A stretch of 64,000 nt of DNA from Billgrantia azerbaijanica (GCA_004551485.1 SBLD01000007.1:88633-152632); one strand, 5' to 3'; shown: positions 21,234-31,270, counted from the first letter of the stretch. Notes: generated by a model from the sequence alone, not told the origin. Translations and numbers: made by a program.

Positions 21234-22616
21234 ATGAGCCGTCAAGCCGAGGGGCGTTGCGAAGGCGAGGGACCGCCGTACGACCGGCCGAGCGAGGCCG
21301 AGTCGGAGGGCTGGACGGAGAGCGCCTGGGTGGAAGTCATCCAGCGGATGGATGAGGTCTACCGCGAGCTGCTGGAGAACGAGACGGCCCTCGAAGACAA
21401 GAACCGCGAGCTGGAGCAGTCGCAGCGCTTCATGCTCAGCGTGTTCTCCGCGATGTCCGACATCCTGGTGGTGTGCGACCGACAGGGCCGCATCAGCCAG
21501 GTCAACCGGGCCTTCATGGAGCTGGCCGACACGACCGAGGCGGCGCTGATCGGTCAGCCGCTGGAGGCGGTGCTGGGCGATGCGGCGTCGCGGGAGCGAC
21601 TCTGCCAGCCGGCCCTCTTTCGTCGTCCCCACGGTGAGCCGATCCACGACTGCGAGGTGAGCTTTCGCTCTCGCCGCTCGCCCGAGCCCCGGCCGGTGGC
21701 CGTCAACTGTTCGCCGCTGCTCGATACCTCGCGCCGGGTGATGGGCATGGTCATCATCGGTCGCCCGGTGGGCGAGCTGCGCCAGGCCTACCAGGCCCTC
21801 AACGAGGCCCACGAGTCGCTCAAGCGGGCGCAGCAGCAACTGGTGCAGAGCGAGAAACTGGCGTCGCTGGGGCAACTGGTCGCCGGGGTCGCCCATGAGC
21901 TGAACAACCCCATCGGCTTCGTGTTGGGCAACGTGTTCGCCCTGCGCCGCTACACGGAGCGACTCGCGGGCTATCTGGCGGCGGTGCACCGCCAGGCCCC
22001 GCCGGAGGAACTCGACCGGCTGCGTACGGAGCTGCGCATCGATCACGTCATGCAGGACCTGCCGTCGCTGGTCGAGGGGACCGTCGAGGGGGCGGAGCGC
22101 ACCCAGGAGATCGTCGATGCCCTCAAGCGGTTCTCGGCTTCGGACGAGCGGCTCGACCGGCGCGTCGACCTGACCCAGGTGGTGGCGCGCTCCCTGCACT
22201 GGGTCGAGCGCGCGAGCCCCCGGCGCCTCGACGTCGTCAACGCGCTCGCGGCGCCGGTGGTCGTGCACGGCTCGGAAAGCCAGCTCCAGCAGGTGGTCAT
22301 CAACCTGGTGAACAATGCCCTCGATGCGATGCAGGAGAGCCCCCGGCCCGGCCTGCATATCAGCGGAGAGGTTCGCGACGGCTGGGTCTCGCTCCGCTTC
22401 CACGACGCGGGGCCCGGCATCGACCCGGCCGTGTTGGGCCGGGTCTTCGACCCCTTCTTCACCACCAAGCCGGTGGGCAGCGGCACGGGGCTCGGCCTGT
22501 CGGTGAGCTACGGCATCGTCGACCGCCACGGCGGCCGCCTTGCGGTGGACAATCACCCGCAGGGCGGCGCGGTATTCACCCTGACGCTGCCCTGGGCCGG
22601 CCCGGCGGCGTCGTGA
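21234..22616 (+). CDS. hoxJ: H2-sensing histidine kinase HoxJ/HupT
   Basis: A 460-residue soluble kinase that receives the H2 signal from HoxBC and controls HoxA. A PAS domain covers about residues 65-180, followed by a coiled linker (about 181-208). The HisKA box has the phosphoacceptor His221 in GVAHELNNPIGF, and the ATPase domain shows NLVNNALDAM, DAGPGI and GTGLGLSV. No membrane segments are seen. GAGGGAGGG precedes the ATG at 21234. It is the last gene of the hydrogenase locus. Confidence 0.92.
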   Translation: MSRQAEGRCEGEGPPYDRPSEAESEGWTESAWVEVIQRMDEVYRELLENETALEDKNRELEQSQRFMLSVFSAMSDILVVCDRQGRISQVNRAFMELADTTEAALIGQPLEAVLGDAASRERLCQPALFRRPHGEPIHDCEVSFRSRRSPEPRPVAVNCSPLLDTSRRVMGMVIIGRPVGELRQAYQALNEAHESLKRAQQQLVQSEKLASLGQLVAGVAHELNNPIGFVLGNVFALRRYTERLAGYLAAVHRQAPPEELDRLRTELRIDHVMQDLPSLVEGTVEGAERTQEIVDALKRFSASDERLDRRVDLTQVVARSLHWVERASPRRLDVVNALAAPVVVHGSESQLQQVVINLVNNALDAMQESPRPGLHISGEVRDGWVSLRFHDAGPGIDPAVLGRVFDPFFTTKPVGSGTGLGLSVSYGIVDRHGGRLAVDNHPQGGAVFTLTLPWAGPAAS

Positions 22617-23024
22617 CGGCGCCGCTCACCACGTGCTGCCGCGACGTGGCCAAGGTGGTGTTCGGCTGATGCTGTTGTGGGGCAGGCTCCGCCACGCGAA
22701 GGCGCTGCGATAGTCATTTTGTGGGAGGCCGGCTCTCCGGCGGTTCGACGCTTCGACGAAGGCGCCGTCAGGCGCCCCGGGGTGCCGCCTTGGCAGCGCT
22801 GCGCGCTGCTTCGCGAGCTGAAGCTCCCTCCCACCTCGTCTCTTTCACCTTGGCAGGAGAATACAGTGTGGGAGGCCGGCTTTGCCGGGCGAAGGCGCCG
22901 TCAGGCGCCCCTTGTCCTCTGGTATGCCCGTACCGCTCGTGCCAGAATCAGCGGTCGACCTGGACACCGAGACCGTCATGTTGCCCATGGGGTAACCGAG
23001 GCGGCACGCGCAAGAGAGGAAACC
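22617..23024. repeat. hoxJ-ilvD gap with family 1 repeats (locus 3)
   Basis: A 408-base gap holding a full 114-base family 1 copy at 22721-22834 (GTGGGAGG to CCTCCCAC, with the forward TTCGACGCTTCGACGAA sub-block). A single left arm follows at 22868-22911 and a decayed fragment lies at 22677-22712. The ilvD ribosome-binding site AGAGAGGAAACC lies at the right end. I see no clear promoter. Confidence 0.85.
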
Positions 23025-24869
23025 ATGCCCGAGTACCGTTCCCGCACCACCACCGCCGGTCGCAACATGGCCGGCGCCCGCGCCCTGTGGCGTGCCACCG
23101 GCATGAAGGACGACGACTTCCACAAGCCGATCATCGCCGTGGCCAACTCCTTCACCCAGTTCGTGCCCGGGCACGTGCACCTGAAGGACATGGGGCAGCT
23201 GGTGGCCCGCGAGATCGAGAAGGCGGGCGGGGTGGCCAAGGAGTTCAACACCATCGCCGTGGACGACGGCATCGCCATGGGCCACGACGGCATGCTCTAC
23301 TCGCTGCCGAGCCGCGACATCATCGCCGACAGCGTCGAGTACATGGTCAACGCCCACTGCGCCGACGCCCTGGTGTGCATCTCCAACTGCGACAAGATCA
23401 CCCCGGGGATGCTGATGGCCGCCATGCGCCTCAACATCCCGACGATCTTCGTCTCCGGCGGCCCCATGGAGGCGGGCAAGACGAAACTCCTCGACCACGG
23501 CCTCGACCTGGTCGACGCCATGGTGATGGCCGCCGACGACAGCGTGGACGACGAGACCCTCAATGAGGTGGAGCGCAGCGCCTGCCCCACCTGCGGCAGC
23601 TGCTCGGGCATGTTCACCGCCAACTCCATGAACTGCCTCACCGAGGCGCTGGGCCTGGCGCTGCCCGGCAACGGCACCGTGCTGGCGACCCACGCCGACC
23701 GTCGCCGGCTGTTCGAGACCGCGGGCAGCCGCATCGTTACGCTTGCCAAGCGCGTCTACGAGAATGAGGAGGCCCACCTGCTGCCGCGCGCCATCGGCTC
23801 CCTGGCGGCGTTCAAGAACGCCATGACGCTCGACATCGCCATGGGCGGTTCCACCAACACCATCCTGCACCTGCTGGCCGCCGCCCAGGAGGCAGAGATC
23901 GACTTCACCATGGCCGACATCGATCGCCTGTCGCGGGAGGTGCCGCAGCTGTGCAAGGTGGCGCCCAACACCCAGCAGTACCATATCGAGGACGTCCACC
24001 GCGCCGGTGGCATCATGGCGATCCTCGGCGAACTCGATCGTGCCGGGGTGCTCGACACCCGGGTGCCCACCGTCTACGGCGACACCCTGGCCGAGGCCCT
24101 CGAGGCGTGGGACATCATGCGCTCGCCGAGCCCCGAGGTGGTGGAGTTCTACAAGGCCGGCCCCGGCGGCGTCCCCACCCAGACGGCCTTCTCGCAGAGC
24201 GCACGCTGGCCGAGCCTCGACGGCGACCGCGCCACCGGCTGCATCCGTGACCTCGAGCATGCCTTCTCCAAGGAGGGCGGCCTGGCCGTGCTTCACGGCA
24301 ACATCGCCCGTGACGGCTGCGTGGTGAAGACCGCCGGCGTCGACGACTCGATCCTCGTCTTCGAAGGGCCGGCCCACGTGGTCGAGTCCCAGGACCAGGC
24401 CGTGGAGCACATCCTCGGCGGCCGGGTGAAGGAGGGCGAGGTGGTCGTCATCCGCTACGAGGGGCCCAAGGGCGGGCCGGGCATGCAGGAGATGCTCTAC
24501 CCGACCTCCTACCTCAAGTCCCGGGGGCTCGGCAAGGCGTGTGCGCTGCTCACCGACGGACGCTTCTCCGGCGGCACCTCCGGGCTCTCCATCGGCCACG
24601 TCTCCCCGGAGGCGGCAGCGGGCGGCGCCATCGGCCTGGTCGAGAGCGGGGACCTGATCCGCATCGACATCCCCAACCGCACCATCGACGTCAAGCTCTC
24701 CGACGAGGAGCTGGCGGCGCGCCGCGCGGCGATGGAGGCGAAGGGGAAGGACGCCTGGAAGCCCAGCATCCAGCGCGTGCGCAAGGTCTCGGCGGCGCTC
24801 AAGGCCTATGCGCTGCTCGCCACCTCTGCCGACAAGGGGGCGGTGCGCGACCTCTCCAAGCTCGATTGA
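23025..24869 (+). CDS. ilvD: Dihydroxy-acid dehydratase
   Basis: A 614-residue iron-sulfur enzyme of branched-chain amino acid synthesis that dehydrates 2,3-dihydroxy-isovalerate and its homologue to the 2-oxo acids. Cluster cysteines are in [10 protein letters not shown] (Cys122) and [19 protein letters not shown] (near 195), and the substrate region [15 protein letters not shown] is intact. The start follows the first good ribosome-binding site and gives [20 protein letters not shown], the usual N-terminus. It stands alone with a strong hairpin after it. Confidence 0.95.
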   Translation: MPEYRSRTTTAGRNMAGARALWRATGMKDDDFHKPIIAVANSFTQFVPGHVHLKDMGQLVAREIEKAGGVAKEFNTIAVDDGIAMGHDGMLYSLPSRDIIADSVEYMVNAHCADALVCISNCDKITPGMLMAAMRLNIPTIFVSGGPMEAGKTKLLDHGLDLVDAMVMAADDSVDDETLNEVERSACPTCGSCSGMFTANSMNCLTEALGLALPGNGTVLATHADRRRLFETAGSRIVTLAKRVYENEEAHLLPRAIGSLAAFKNAMTLDIAMGGSTNTILHLLAAAQEAEIDFTMADIDRLSREVPQLCKVAPNTQQYHIEDVHRAGGIMAILGELDRAGVLDTRVPTVYGDTLAEALEAWDIMRSPSPEVVEFYKAGPGGVPTQTAFSQSARWPSLDGDRATGCIRDLEHAFSKEGGLAVLHGNIARDGCVVKTAGVDDSILVFEGPAHVVESQDQAVEHILGGRVKEGEVVVIRYEGPKGGPGMQEMLYPTSYLKSRGLGKACALLTDGRFSGGTSGLSIGHVSPEAAAGGAIGLVESGDLIRIDIPNRTIDVKLSDEELAARRAAMEAKGKDAWKPSIQRVRKVSAALKAYALLATSADKGAVRDLSKLD

Positions 24870-24874
24870 GAACC

Positions 24875-24901
24875 GCCGGGCGGGCCTGCGGCCCGCCCGG
24901 C
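24875..24901 (+). terminator. Perfect hairpin after ilvD
   Basis: A perfect 12-base inverted repeat, GCCGGGCGGGCC and GGCCCGCCCGGC around TGC, six bases after the ilvD stop. It lacks a T-run, so it may be an attenuator or message-stabilising hairpin instead of a classic intrinsic terminator. Confidence 0.5.
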
Positions 24902-24920
24902 CTGGCAGGGAAGCACTCCC

Positions 24921-26012
24921 ATGAAGAAGCAGACCTATGGCGTCGGCCTCATCGGGTTCGGCGTCGCCGGCCGCCACTTCCACGCGCCGCTGATCGAGGC
25001 CACGCCGGGCCTGGAGCTGCTGGCCGTGGTCAGCAGCCGACCCGACGCCGTCCACGAATGCCTGCCCGAGGTGGCGGTGCTGCCCAAGGCGGCGGCGCTG
25101 TTCGCCCGGCACGACATCGACCTGGTGGTGATCGCCACCCCCAACGAGACCCACTTCCCGCTGGGCAAGGCGGCGCTGGCGGCCGGCAAGCACCTGGTCA
25201 TCGACAAGCCCTTCACCGTCTCGGTGCCCGAGGCGCGGCTGCTCAAGGCGCAGGCGGAGAAGGCCGAGCGGCTGCTCAGCGTCTTCCACAACCGGCGCTG
25301 GGACAGCGACTTCCTCACGCTCCAGGCGCTGCTCGAGGCGCGCACCCTGGGGCGGCCGGTATCGCTGGAGCTGCGCTTCGACCGCTTCCGGCCCCAGGTC
25401 ACCGATCGCTGGCGTGACCACCAGCGGCCGGGCAGTGGCATCTGGTACGACCTCGGCGCCCACCTGCTCGACCAGGTGCACATGCTGTTCGGCATGCCCA
25501 AGGCGATCCTGCTGGAGCTGGCCACGGCGCGCGAGGGCGCCCGGGTCGACGATGACTTCCTGGCGGTGCTCGAGTACGAAAACCTGCGCATCACCCTGCA
25601 GGCGAGTTCGCTGGTGGCCGCGTCCACGCCGCGTCTGGCGCTGCACGGCACCGGCGGCAGCTTCGTCAAGTATGGCGCCGACCCCCAGGAGAAGTGGCTG
25701 CGCGAGGGGCGTACCCCGGCACCGGCCTGGGGCGTCGACGAGAACCCCGGCGAGCTGATCCTCGACGAGGGGGAGGAGGGCAGCGTCTCCCTGGTGCGCC
25801 ACGCCCATTCCGGCGTGCCCGGCGACTACCTGGCCTACTATGCGGGGATCGCCGATGCCCTGGCGGGGCAGGCCGCGCCCCCGGTCACCGCCGAGCAGGC
25901 GCTGGCGGTGATGACGCTGATCGAGGCGGGGCTCGACAGCTACCGCCAGGGGCGCTGGATCCGCCTGCGCGAGGAGGGCGGGCCACGCCACCTGCATGGA
26001 CATGGCCGCTGA
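24921..26012 (+). CDS. Gfo/Idh/MocA-family oxidoreductase
   Basis: A 363-residue NAD(P)-dependent oxidoreductase, substrate unknown. The Rossmann fingerprint is GLIGFGVAGRHFHAPLI at the N-terminus, the catalytic Lys motif is DKPFTVS near residue 95, and the C-terminal domain has the family pattern DLGAHLLDQ. It resembles E. coli YdgJ, which has no well-defined physiological substrate. It lies between ilvD and the convergent nudE, six bases from the latter's end. Confidence 0.85.
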   Translation: MKKQTYGVGLIGFGVAGRHFHAPLIEATPGLELLAVVSSRPDAVHECLPEVAVLPKAAALFARHDIDLVVIATPNETHFPLGKAALAAGKHLVIDKPFTVSVPEARLLKAQAEKAERLLSVFHNRRWDSDFLTLQALLEARTLGRPVSLELRFDRFRPQVTDRWRDHQRPGSGIWYDLGAHLLDQVHMLFGMPKAILLELATAREGARVDDDFLAVLEYENLRITLQASSLVAASTPRLALHGTGGSFVKYGADPQEKWLREGRTPAPAWGVDENPGELILDEGEEGSVSLVRHAHSGVPGDYLAYYAGIADALAGQAAPPVTAEQALAVMTLIEAGLDSYRQGRWIRLREEGGPRHLHGHGR

Positions 26013-26018
26013 GCGCGG

Positions 26019-26606
26019 CTACCAGCTCAACGGCGACTCGGCGGCCTGGCGCTGGCGCAGGGTGTCGCGGGCGATGAACAGCGCGGCAATGGCGCGCGCC
26101 TCGTGGAAGTCCTCGCGCATGAGCAGCGCGGGCAGTTCCTCCAGGGCGTGCGTCTCGACGATCAGCGGCTCGGGCTCGTCGCCGGGCAGGCGCTGGGGGT
26201 AGAGGTCGGTGGCCAGCAGCACCTGCATGCGGTGGCGCATGTAGTTGGGCGCCAGCGAGAGCTCCACCAGCGGCTCGATGCGGCGCGCGCCGAAGCCGCA
26301 CTCCTCCATGAGTTCGCGGTTGGCGGCACTGACGATGTCCTCGCCGGGATCGACCAGCCCCTTGGGCAGCGTGAGCACGTAGTCCTCGAAGCCGGCGGCG
26401 TACTCGCGGATCAGCAGGACGTGGTCGGGGTCGGGCATGGCGACGATCATCACCGCGCCCTGGTCGCTGCCGGTCAGGCGCTCGAAGGTGCGCTCGGCGC
26501 CGTTGGCGAAGCGCAGCTCCAGTGCCTCGACGTGGAACAGGCGGCTTCTTGCCACCGATTGGCGCGACAGCACCTGGGGCTTGCGGGGCCAGGGGGACTC
26601 GGGCAT
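26019..26606 (-). CDS. nudE: ADP-compound hydrolase NudE
   Basis: A 195-residue Nudix hydrolase acting on ADP-ribose, NADH and diadenosine phosphates. The Nudix box reads GLVDPGEDIVSAANRELMEE plus CGF, with all its Glu and Gly residues. The start at 26606 follows ACGGAG at a good distance; the open frame goes further upstream but lacks support. It is divergent from yrfG, as in E. coli. Confidence 0.9.
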   Translation of the reverse strand: MPESPWPRKPQVLSRQSVARSRLFHVEALELRFANGAERTFERLTGSDQGAVMIVAMPDPDHVLLIREYAAGFEDYVLTLPKGLVDPGEDIVSAANRELMEECGFGARRIEPLVELSLAPNYMRHRMQVLLATDLYPQRLPGDEPEPLIVETHALEELPALLMREDFHEARAIAALFIARDTLRQRQAAESPLSW

Positions 26607-26683
26607 GGGAACTCCGTTTCTGTAAAAAAGTCTGGCTGATACACTACCACGCTTCTTTCTGACCGCCGCCACCCGGAGCTCGC

Positions 26684-27397
26684 ATGATCGACTGGCGCGC
26701 CATCGACACCGTCCTGCTGGACATGGACGGTACCCTGCTGGACCTGCACTTCGACAGCCATTTCTGGCTCGAGCACCTGCCGCGTCGCTACGTGGAACTG
26801 CACCGTCTGGACGACGCCACCCAGGAGCGGGTGCGCGCGCGCATCCTGCGCGAGAAGGGCACCCTCAACTGGTACAGCCTGGCCTACTGGAGCCGCGAGC
26901 TGGGCGTCGACGTGCTCGCCCTCAAGCGTGAGGTGCAGCACCTGATCGGCCTGCGCAGCGACGCCCTGGACTTCCTCAAGTGGCTCAAGCGCGCCCACCC
27001 GCGGGTGGTGCTCGCCACCAACGCCGACCGCGCGAGCCTGGCGCTCAAGCTGCCGCTCACCGGGCTCGAGGCCTACGTGGATGCGATCGTCTCCTCGGCG
27101 GACCTGGGGGTGCCCAAGGAGGCCCAGGAGTTCTGGTTCGAGTTGCAGGAGGTCGAGCCCTTCGACCCGGCGCGCACGCTGTTCATCGACGACAACGTCG
27201 CCGTGCTGGAGAGCGCCCGCGAGTTCGGCATCCGCCACCTGCTTGGCATCAAGCAGCCCGACAGCACGTGCCCGGAGAAGGAGCTCGAGGAGTTCATCGC
27301 CCTGGACCGCTTCGCCGCCCTGCTGCCCCGGGAACTGCCCGGCGAGATGCGCCGCGCGGCGGGGGACGAGCCCGGCAAAGGGGGCTCGCATGGATAG
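26684..27397 (+). CDS. yrfG: GMP/IMP nucleotidase YrfG
   Basis: A 237-residue HAD-superfamily 5'-nucleotidase. HAD motif I is LLDMDGTLLDLHFD, motif II is in VLATNAD, and the acidic motif is FIDDN. E. coli YrfG acts on GMP and IMP. It overlaps hslR by eight bases, the same gene pair as in E. coli, so the two are probably co-transcribed. Confidence 0.92.
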   Translation: MIDWRAIDTVLLDMDGTLLDLHFDSHFWLEHLPRRYVELHRLDDATQERVRARILREKGTLNWYSLAYWSRELGVDVLALKREVQHLIGLRSDALDFLKWLKRAHPRVVLATNADRASLALKLPLTGLEAYVDAIVSSADLGVPKEAQEFWFELQEVEPFDPARTLFIDDNVAVLESAREFGIRHLLGIKQPDSTCPEKELEEFIALDRFAALLPRELPGEMRRAAGDEPGKGGSHG

Positions 27398-27782
27398 CGT
27401 GCGGCTCGACAAGTGGCTATGGGCAGCGCGCTTCTTCAAGACCCGGGCGCTCGCCAAGAAAGCCATCGAGGGCGGCAAGGTGCACTACAATGGCGCCCGC
27501 GCCAAGACCAGCAAGGCCGTCGAGGTGGGGGCGTTGATTCGCGTGCCGCAGGGCTGGGACGTCTGGGAGGTGGAGGTGATCGCGCTCTCCGACCAGCGCC
27601 GCGGCGCGCCCGAGGCGCGCATGCTCTACCGCGAGACACCGGCGAGCGAGGCCCGTCGCACCCGCGAGGCCGAGGCGCGGCGCCAGGCCAACCAGGCCAT
27701 GCAGCACCCCCTCAAGCGCCCCGACAAGAAGCAGCGCCGCGAGATCAAGCGCTTCCAGCGCCAGCAGGGCGATGACGAATAG
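27390..27782 (+). CDS. hslR: Heat-shock ribosome-recycling protein Hsp15
   Basis: A 130-residue RNA-binding protein of the S4 fold (VRLDKWLWAARFFKTRALAKK at the start) with a strongly basic C-terminus. Hsp15 binds free 50S subunits that carry a nascent chain. The start ATG at 27390 lies inside yrfG; the long open frame upstream is antiparallel noise. Confidence 0.93.
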   Translation: MDSVRLDKWLWAARFFKTRALAKKAIEGGKVHYNGARAKTSKAVEVGALIRVPQGWDVWEVEVIALSDQRRGAPEARMLYRETPASEARRTREAEARRQANQAMQHPLKRPDKKQRREIKRFQRQQGDDE

Positions 27783-27795
27783 ACACTGAGAGACC

Positions 27796-28671
27796 ATGAC
27801 CGACCAGATCCAACGCTTCCTCTTCGAGCGCACCAACGTGCGCGGCGAGATCGTCACCCTCGAGCAGGCCTACGCCGAGGTGCTCGATCGCCACGACTAC
27901 CCGCCGGCGGTCAACCGCCTGTTGGGCGAGCTGCTGGCCGCGGTGGCCCTGCTCACCGACACCGTCAAGCTCGACGGCATCCTCAGCATCGAGGTGCGCG
28001 GCCAGGGCGCGCTGTCGCTGCTGATGGCCGAATCGAACCCCGGCGGCGAGCTGCGCGCCATCGCCCGTCTCGACGAGGAGGCCGAGCCGCCCGCCGCGCA
28101 GTGCGGCTTTCATGAGCTCGTCGGCGACGGCCAGATCGTGATCACCCTGGACCCGCGCGAGGGCAATCGCTACCAGGGCATCGTGGCCCTGGACCACGAC
28201 AGCCTGGCCGGCTGCCTCGAGGCCTACTTCGTGCAGTCCGAGCAGTTGCCCACCCGGCTGTGGCTCGCGGCCGACGGCAAGCGTGCCGCCGGGCTGCTGC
28301 TGCAGCGCTTGCCCGACGAGTCGCTCAACCAGGATGACGATGCCTGGGGACGCACCGTCCAGCTCGCCGAGACGCTGAGCCACGACGAGCTGCTGGGTCT
28401 CGAACAGCGTGAGCTGCTCCGGCGCCTCTATCACGAGGAGGCGGTACGGGTCTTCACGCCCAAGGCGCTGCGCTTCGGTTGCACCTGCTCGCGCGAGCGC
28501 ATCGCCGAGGCGCTGCTGACGCTCGGCGCCGGCGAGGTGCGCGACATCCTCGCCGAACAGGGAGCCATCGAGACCCAGTGCCACTTCTGCCACAGCCGCT
28601 ACTGCTTCGGTGAGGCCGAGGTGGAGGCGCTGCTCGCCGGCGGGGGCGAGACGCCGCCCACCTTGCATTGA
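27796..28671 (+). CDS. hslO: Redox-regulated chaperone Hsp33
   Basis: A 291-residue holdase switched on by oxidation. The zinc-binding redox switch is at the C-terminus: CTC near residue 233 and CHFC near residue 265, matching the CxC-CxxC signature. The length is normal. It lies 13 bases after hslR. Confidence 0.95.
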   Translation: MTDQIQRFLFERTNVRGEIVTLEQAYAEVLDRHDYPPAVNRLLGELLAAVALLTDTVKLDGILSIEVRGQGALSLLMAESNPGGELRAIARLDEEAEPPAAQCGFHELVGDGQIVITLDPREGNRYQGIVALDHDSLAGCLEAYFVQSEQLPTRLWLAADGKRAAGLLLQRLPDESLNQDDDAWGRTVQLAETLSHDELLGLEQRELLRRLYHEEAVRVFTPKALRFGCTCSRERIAEALLTLGAGEVRDILAEQGAIETQCHFCHSRYCFGEAEVEALLAGGGETPPTLH

Positions 28672-28731
28672 GGGTCATGCTGCAAAGCACAATTCGGAGT
28701 GCGCCATTCTGTCGCGATTTGGCGTCGATGT

Positions 28732-28746
28732 AGTAGTAAAACTACA
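28732..28746. promoter_or_regulatory. Candidate HexR operator upstream of pckA
   Basis: AGTAGTAAAACTACA is a near-perfect palindrome (GTAGT-AAA-ACTAC) and differs at one position from the gammaproteobacterial HexR consensus TGTARTWWWAYTACA as I recall it. It lies about 46 bases upstream of the pckA -10 element, a position suited to an activator. HexR is known to act on pckA in Shewanella; no hexR gene is in this window. Confidence 0.5.
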
Positions 28747-28788
28747 AGAACTTCGGCCAACGGCAGCGTTCCCCACGGCGCCGCTTTT

Positions 28789-28797
28789 TGCCATAAT
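28789..28797 (+). promoter_or_regulatory. Extended -10 promoter of pckA
   Basis: TGCCATAAT has the extended TGn plus CATAAT (5 of 6 to TATAAT). The -35 position 17 bases upstream reads TTCCCC, which is weak. The leader to the pckA start would be about 140 bases long. Confidence 0.45.
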
Positions 28798-28942
28798 GGC
28801 GCCCGTTTTTCGGCCGATTGCTCTGCACACAAGATCGACAAGACGGCACCTGCCCGCACGGGGCGATCGGAACTTCTTTGCAGATGGCGTCCCAAGCGCC
28901 TGGCCCACGAGAGAGAACCGGCCGCAAGGCCCAGGAATCGAC

Positions 28943-30499
28943 ATGACCAAACCTCAAGCCGCCCCCCAAGCCCACGTCAACCTCAGCAGCGCCGAACTCA
29001 TCGAGCGCGCGGTGTTGCGCGGCGAAGGTCACCTCGCCGCCAATGGTGCCCTGGTGGTGAACACCGGCGAGCGGACCGGCCGCTCCCCGAAGGACCGCTT
29101 CATCGTCGACGAGCCCTCCACCAGCGCCGAGATCGACTGGGGCAGCGTCAACCGCCCCTTCGATGCCGAGAAGTTCGATGCCCTGTGGGCCCGTGTCGAG
29201 GACTACCTGGCCAGCGGCGAGCGTTTCATGTCCGAACTGCACGTGGGCAGCGACCCGGTTCACTACCTGCCGGTGCGGGTCACCACCGAGACCGCCTGGC
29301 ACAACCTCTTCGGCCGCACCATGTTCGTGCGCCCCGAGACCTACAACCCGTCCGTCAAGGAGGAGTGGAGCATCCTCAACGCGCCCTTCTTCGAGTGCGA
29401 CCCGGCGCGCGACGGCACCAACTCCGACGGCTGCGTGATCCTCAACTTCGCCAAGCGCAAGGTGCTGATCGCCGGCATGCGCTACGCCGGCGAGATGAAG
29501 AAGGCGATGTTCTCGGTGCAGAACTTCCTGCTGCCGGCCGCCGACGTGCTGCCCATGCACTGCTCCGCCAACGTGGGCGAGGATGGCGAGACCACCCTGT
29601 TCTTCGGCCTCTCCGGCACCGGCAAGACCACCCTCTCCGCTGACCCGGGGCGCTACCTGATCGGCGACGACGAGCACGGCTGGGGGCCGGGCACCGTGTT
29701 CAACATCGAGGGCGGTTGCTACGCCAAGTGCATCGACCTCTCCGAGAAGAACGAGCCGGTGATCTGGAACGCCATCAAGTTCGGCGCCGTGCTGGAGAAC
29801 GTGGTGCTCGACGACCGTCGCGGGCCCGACTTCGCCGACGACAGCCTGACCCAGAACTCGCGCGCCGCCTACCCGCTCGAGCACGTCGCCAAGCGCGTGG
29901 CCGAGAACCGCGCCGGCGAGCCCAACGCCATCATCTTCCTGACCTGCGACATGAGCGGGGTGCTGCCGCCGGTCTCGGTGCTCTCCAAGGAAGCCGCGGC
30001 CTACCATTTCCTCTCCGGCTACACCGCCAAGGTGGGCTCCACCGAGATGGGCTCCTCTTCGGGTCTGGAAGCGACCTTCTCCACCTGCTTCGGCGCGCCC
30101 TTCTTCCCGCGCCCGGCGCGTGAGTACGCCGACCTGCTGATCAAGCGCGTCGAGGCCAAGGACGCCCAGGTCTACCTGGTCAACACCGGCTGGACCGGCG
30201 GTGCCTACGGCGAGGGCGGCGCGCGCTTCTCCATTCCCACCACGCGTGCCATCATCCACGCCATCCAGTCCGGCGTGCTGCGCGATGTCGAGACTCGCCG
30301 CATCGAGGGGCTCAACCTCGATATCCCGACCGCCGTGCCGGGCGTCGACTCCCACCTGCTCGATCCGCGCCAGACCTGGGAGGATCAGGCCGCCTACGAC
30401 CGTCACCTGAATGAACTGGCGGCCAAGTTCGTCGACAACTTCAAGAAGTTCGACGGCGTCAGCGAGGCCATCGTCAAGGCCGGGCCCAGCCTGACCTGA
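28943..30499 (+). CDS. pckA: Phosphoenolpyruvate carboxykinase (ATP)
   Basis: A 518-residue enzyme converting oxaloacetate and ATP to phosphoenolpyruvate, the entry to gluconeogenesis. The kinase P-loop is [11 protein letters not shown] with the metal site GDDEHGW after it, and RSPKDRF and [17 protein letters not shown] are the substrate-binding motifs. The ATG at 28943 was chosen to match the usual N-terminus. A hairpin follows the gene at 30541. Confidence 0.96.
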   Translation: MTKPQAAPQAHVNLSSAELIERAVLRGEGHLAANGALVVNTGERTGRSPKDRFIVDEPSTSAEIDWGSVNRPFDAEKFDALWARVEDYLASGERFMSELHVGSDPVHYLPVRVTTETAWHNLFGRTMFVRPETYNPSVKEEWSILNAPFFECDPARDGTNSDGCVILNFAKRKVLIAGMRYAGEMKKAMFSVQNFLLPAADVLPMHCSANVGEDGETTLFFGLSGTGKTTLSADPGRYLIGDDEHGWGPGTVFNIEGGCYAKCIDLSEKNEPVIWNAIKFGAVLENVVLDDRRGPDFADDSLTQNSRAAYPLEHVAKRVAENRAGEPNAIIFLTCDMSGVLPPVSVLSKEAAAYHFLSGYTAKVGSTEMGSSSGLEATFSTCFGAPFFPRPAREYADLLIKRVEAKDAQVYLVNTGWTGGAYGEGGARFSIPTTRAIIHAIQSGVLRDVETRRIEGLNLDIPTAVPGVDSHLLDPRQTWEDQAAYDRHLNELAAKFVDNFKKFDGVSEAIVKAGPSLT

Positions 30500-30540
30500 G
30501 ACGCCTGGGGGCGAACCCCAGTGCCGTGACCCTGTCCGAA

Positions 30541-30566
30541 GAGGGGGAAGCCTTGGCTTCCCCCTC
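30541..30566 (+). terminator. Strong hairpin after pckA
   Basis: A perfect 12-base inverted repeat, GAGGGGGAAGCC and GGCTTCCCCCTC around TT, 41 bases after the pckA stop. No T-run follows. It probably ends or protects the pckA message. Confidence 0.55.
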
Positions 30567-30633
30567 TGCGTGTGCTGTAAGGATACAGGGAGGCGCGCGA
30601 CCCAGGCTTATCTCGTACGAGGGGAGAACGGGC

Positions 30634-31131
30634 ATGAAGCGACGCAATTTTCTCGGCTGGCTGGGGCTCGGTGGCCTCTCGGCCCTGGCGCCCGGCCTGG
30701 CCGCTGGCCGGCCCAAGCTGGATCTCACGCCCGCGCCGGGGCTGGAACGGCTCGAGCTCTCCGAGGCGGAGTGGCGCGAACGACTCACCGAGGCGCAGTA
30801 CCGGATACTGCGCGAAGACGGCACTGAGGCGGCTTTCTCCAGTCCGCTGGACAAGGAGACCCGGGACGGGGAGTACCGCTGTGCCGGCTGTGACCTGCTG
30901 CTGTTCACCAGCGCCATGAAGTACGACTCCGGTACCGGCTGGCCGAGCTTCTTCACCCATGTGGAGGGCCACCTGCTGACCGAGCTCGACCTGGTGATGC
31001 TGATCCCGCGCACCGAGTACCACTGCGCGCGCTGCGGCGGACACCAGGGGCATGTCTTCGAGGACGGCCCCGAGCCCACCGGCCTGCGCTGGTGCAACAA
31101 CGGGCTGGCGCTGACCTTCGTGCCGGCGTGA
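30634..31131 (+). CDS. msrB: Exported methionine-R-sulfoxide reductase
   Basis: A 165-residue MsrB that reduces R-methionine sulfoxide in proteins. The catalytic Cys154 is in LRWCNNGLAL, and the structural zinc is held by Cys83/86 (CAGC) and Cys131/134 (CARC). The N-terminus MKRRNFLGWLGLGG, followed by a hydrophobic stretch ending LAAG, looks like a twin-arginine signal, so the enzyme is probably periplasmic. AGGGGAGAACGGGC precedes the start. Most gammaproteobacterial MsrB proteins are cytoplasmic. Confidence 0.88.
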   Translation: MKRRNFLGWLGLGGLSALAPGLAAGRPKLDLTPAPGLERLELSEAEWRERLTEAQYRILREDGTEAAFSSPLDKETRDGEYRCAGCDLLLFTSAMKYDSGTGWPSFFTHVEGHLLTELDLVMLIPRTEYHCARCGGHQGHVFEDGPEPTGLRWCNNGLALTFVPA

Positions 31132-31156
31132 CTTGGGCTGCCCAGGCGGCAACCGC

Positions 31157-31270
31157 CGGGCGCCTGGCGGCGCCTTCGCCCGGCGGAGCCGGCCTCCCAC
31201 TGGGCCCTCCCCCTATGCTGCCAGGCAGTTGTGGGAGGGCGCTTCAGCGCGAAGCAGCGCGTAGCGCTGC
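31157..31270. repeat. Dispersed mosaic repeat, two arms (family 1, locus 4)
   Basis: Two separated arms in reverse orientation between msrB and tex. The first (31157-31200) runs from GGGCGCC to CCTCCCAC, and the second (31231-31270) starts GTGGGAGGGCGCTTCAGCGC and ends in the GCGCTGCC module. Thirty unrelated bases separate them. Confidence 0.8.

Noticed and set aside
22617-23024. A leader-peptide attenuator or riboswitch ahead of ilvD.
   Set aside because: The gap is occupied by family 1 repeats, and no run of Ile, Leu or Val codons nor a known aptamer pattern was seen.
22845-26003. A long minus-strand open frame (about 1050 codons) opposite ilvD and the oxidoreductase gene.
   Set aside because: Same antisense artefact; it has no recognisable motif, whereas the plus strand encodes intact known families.
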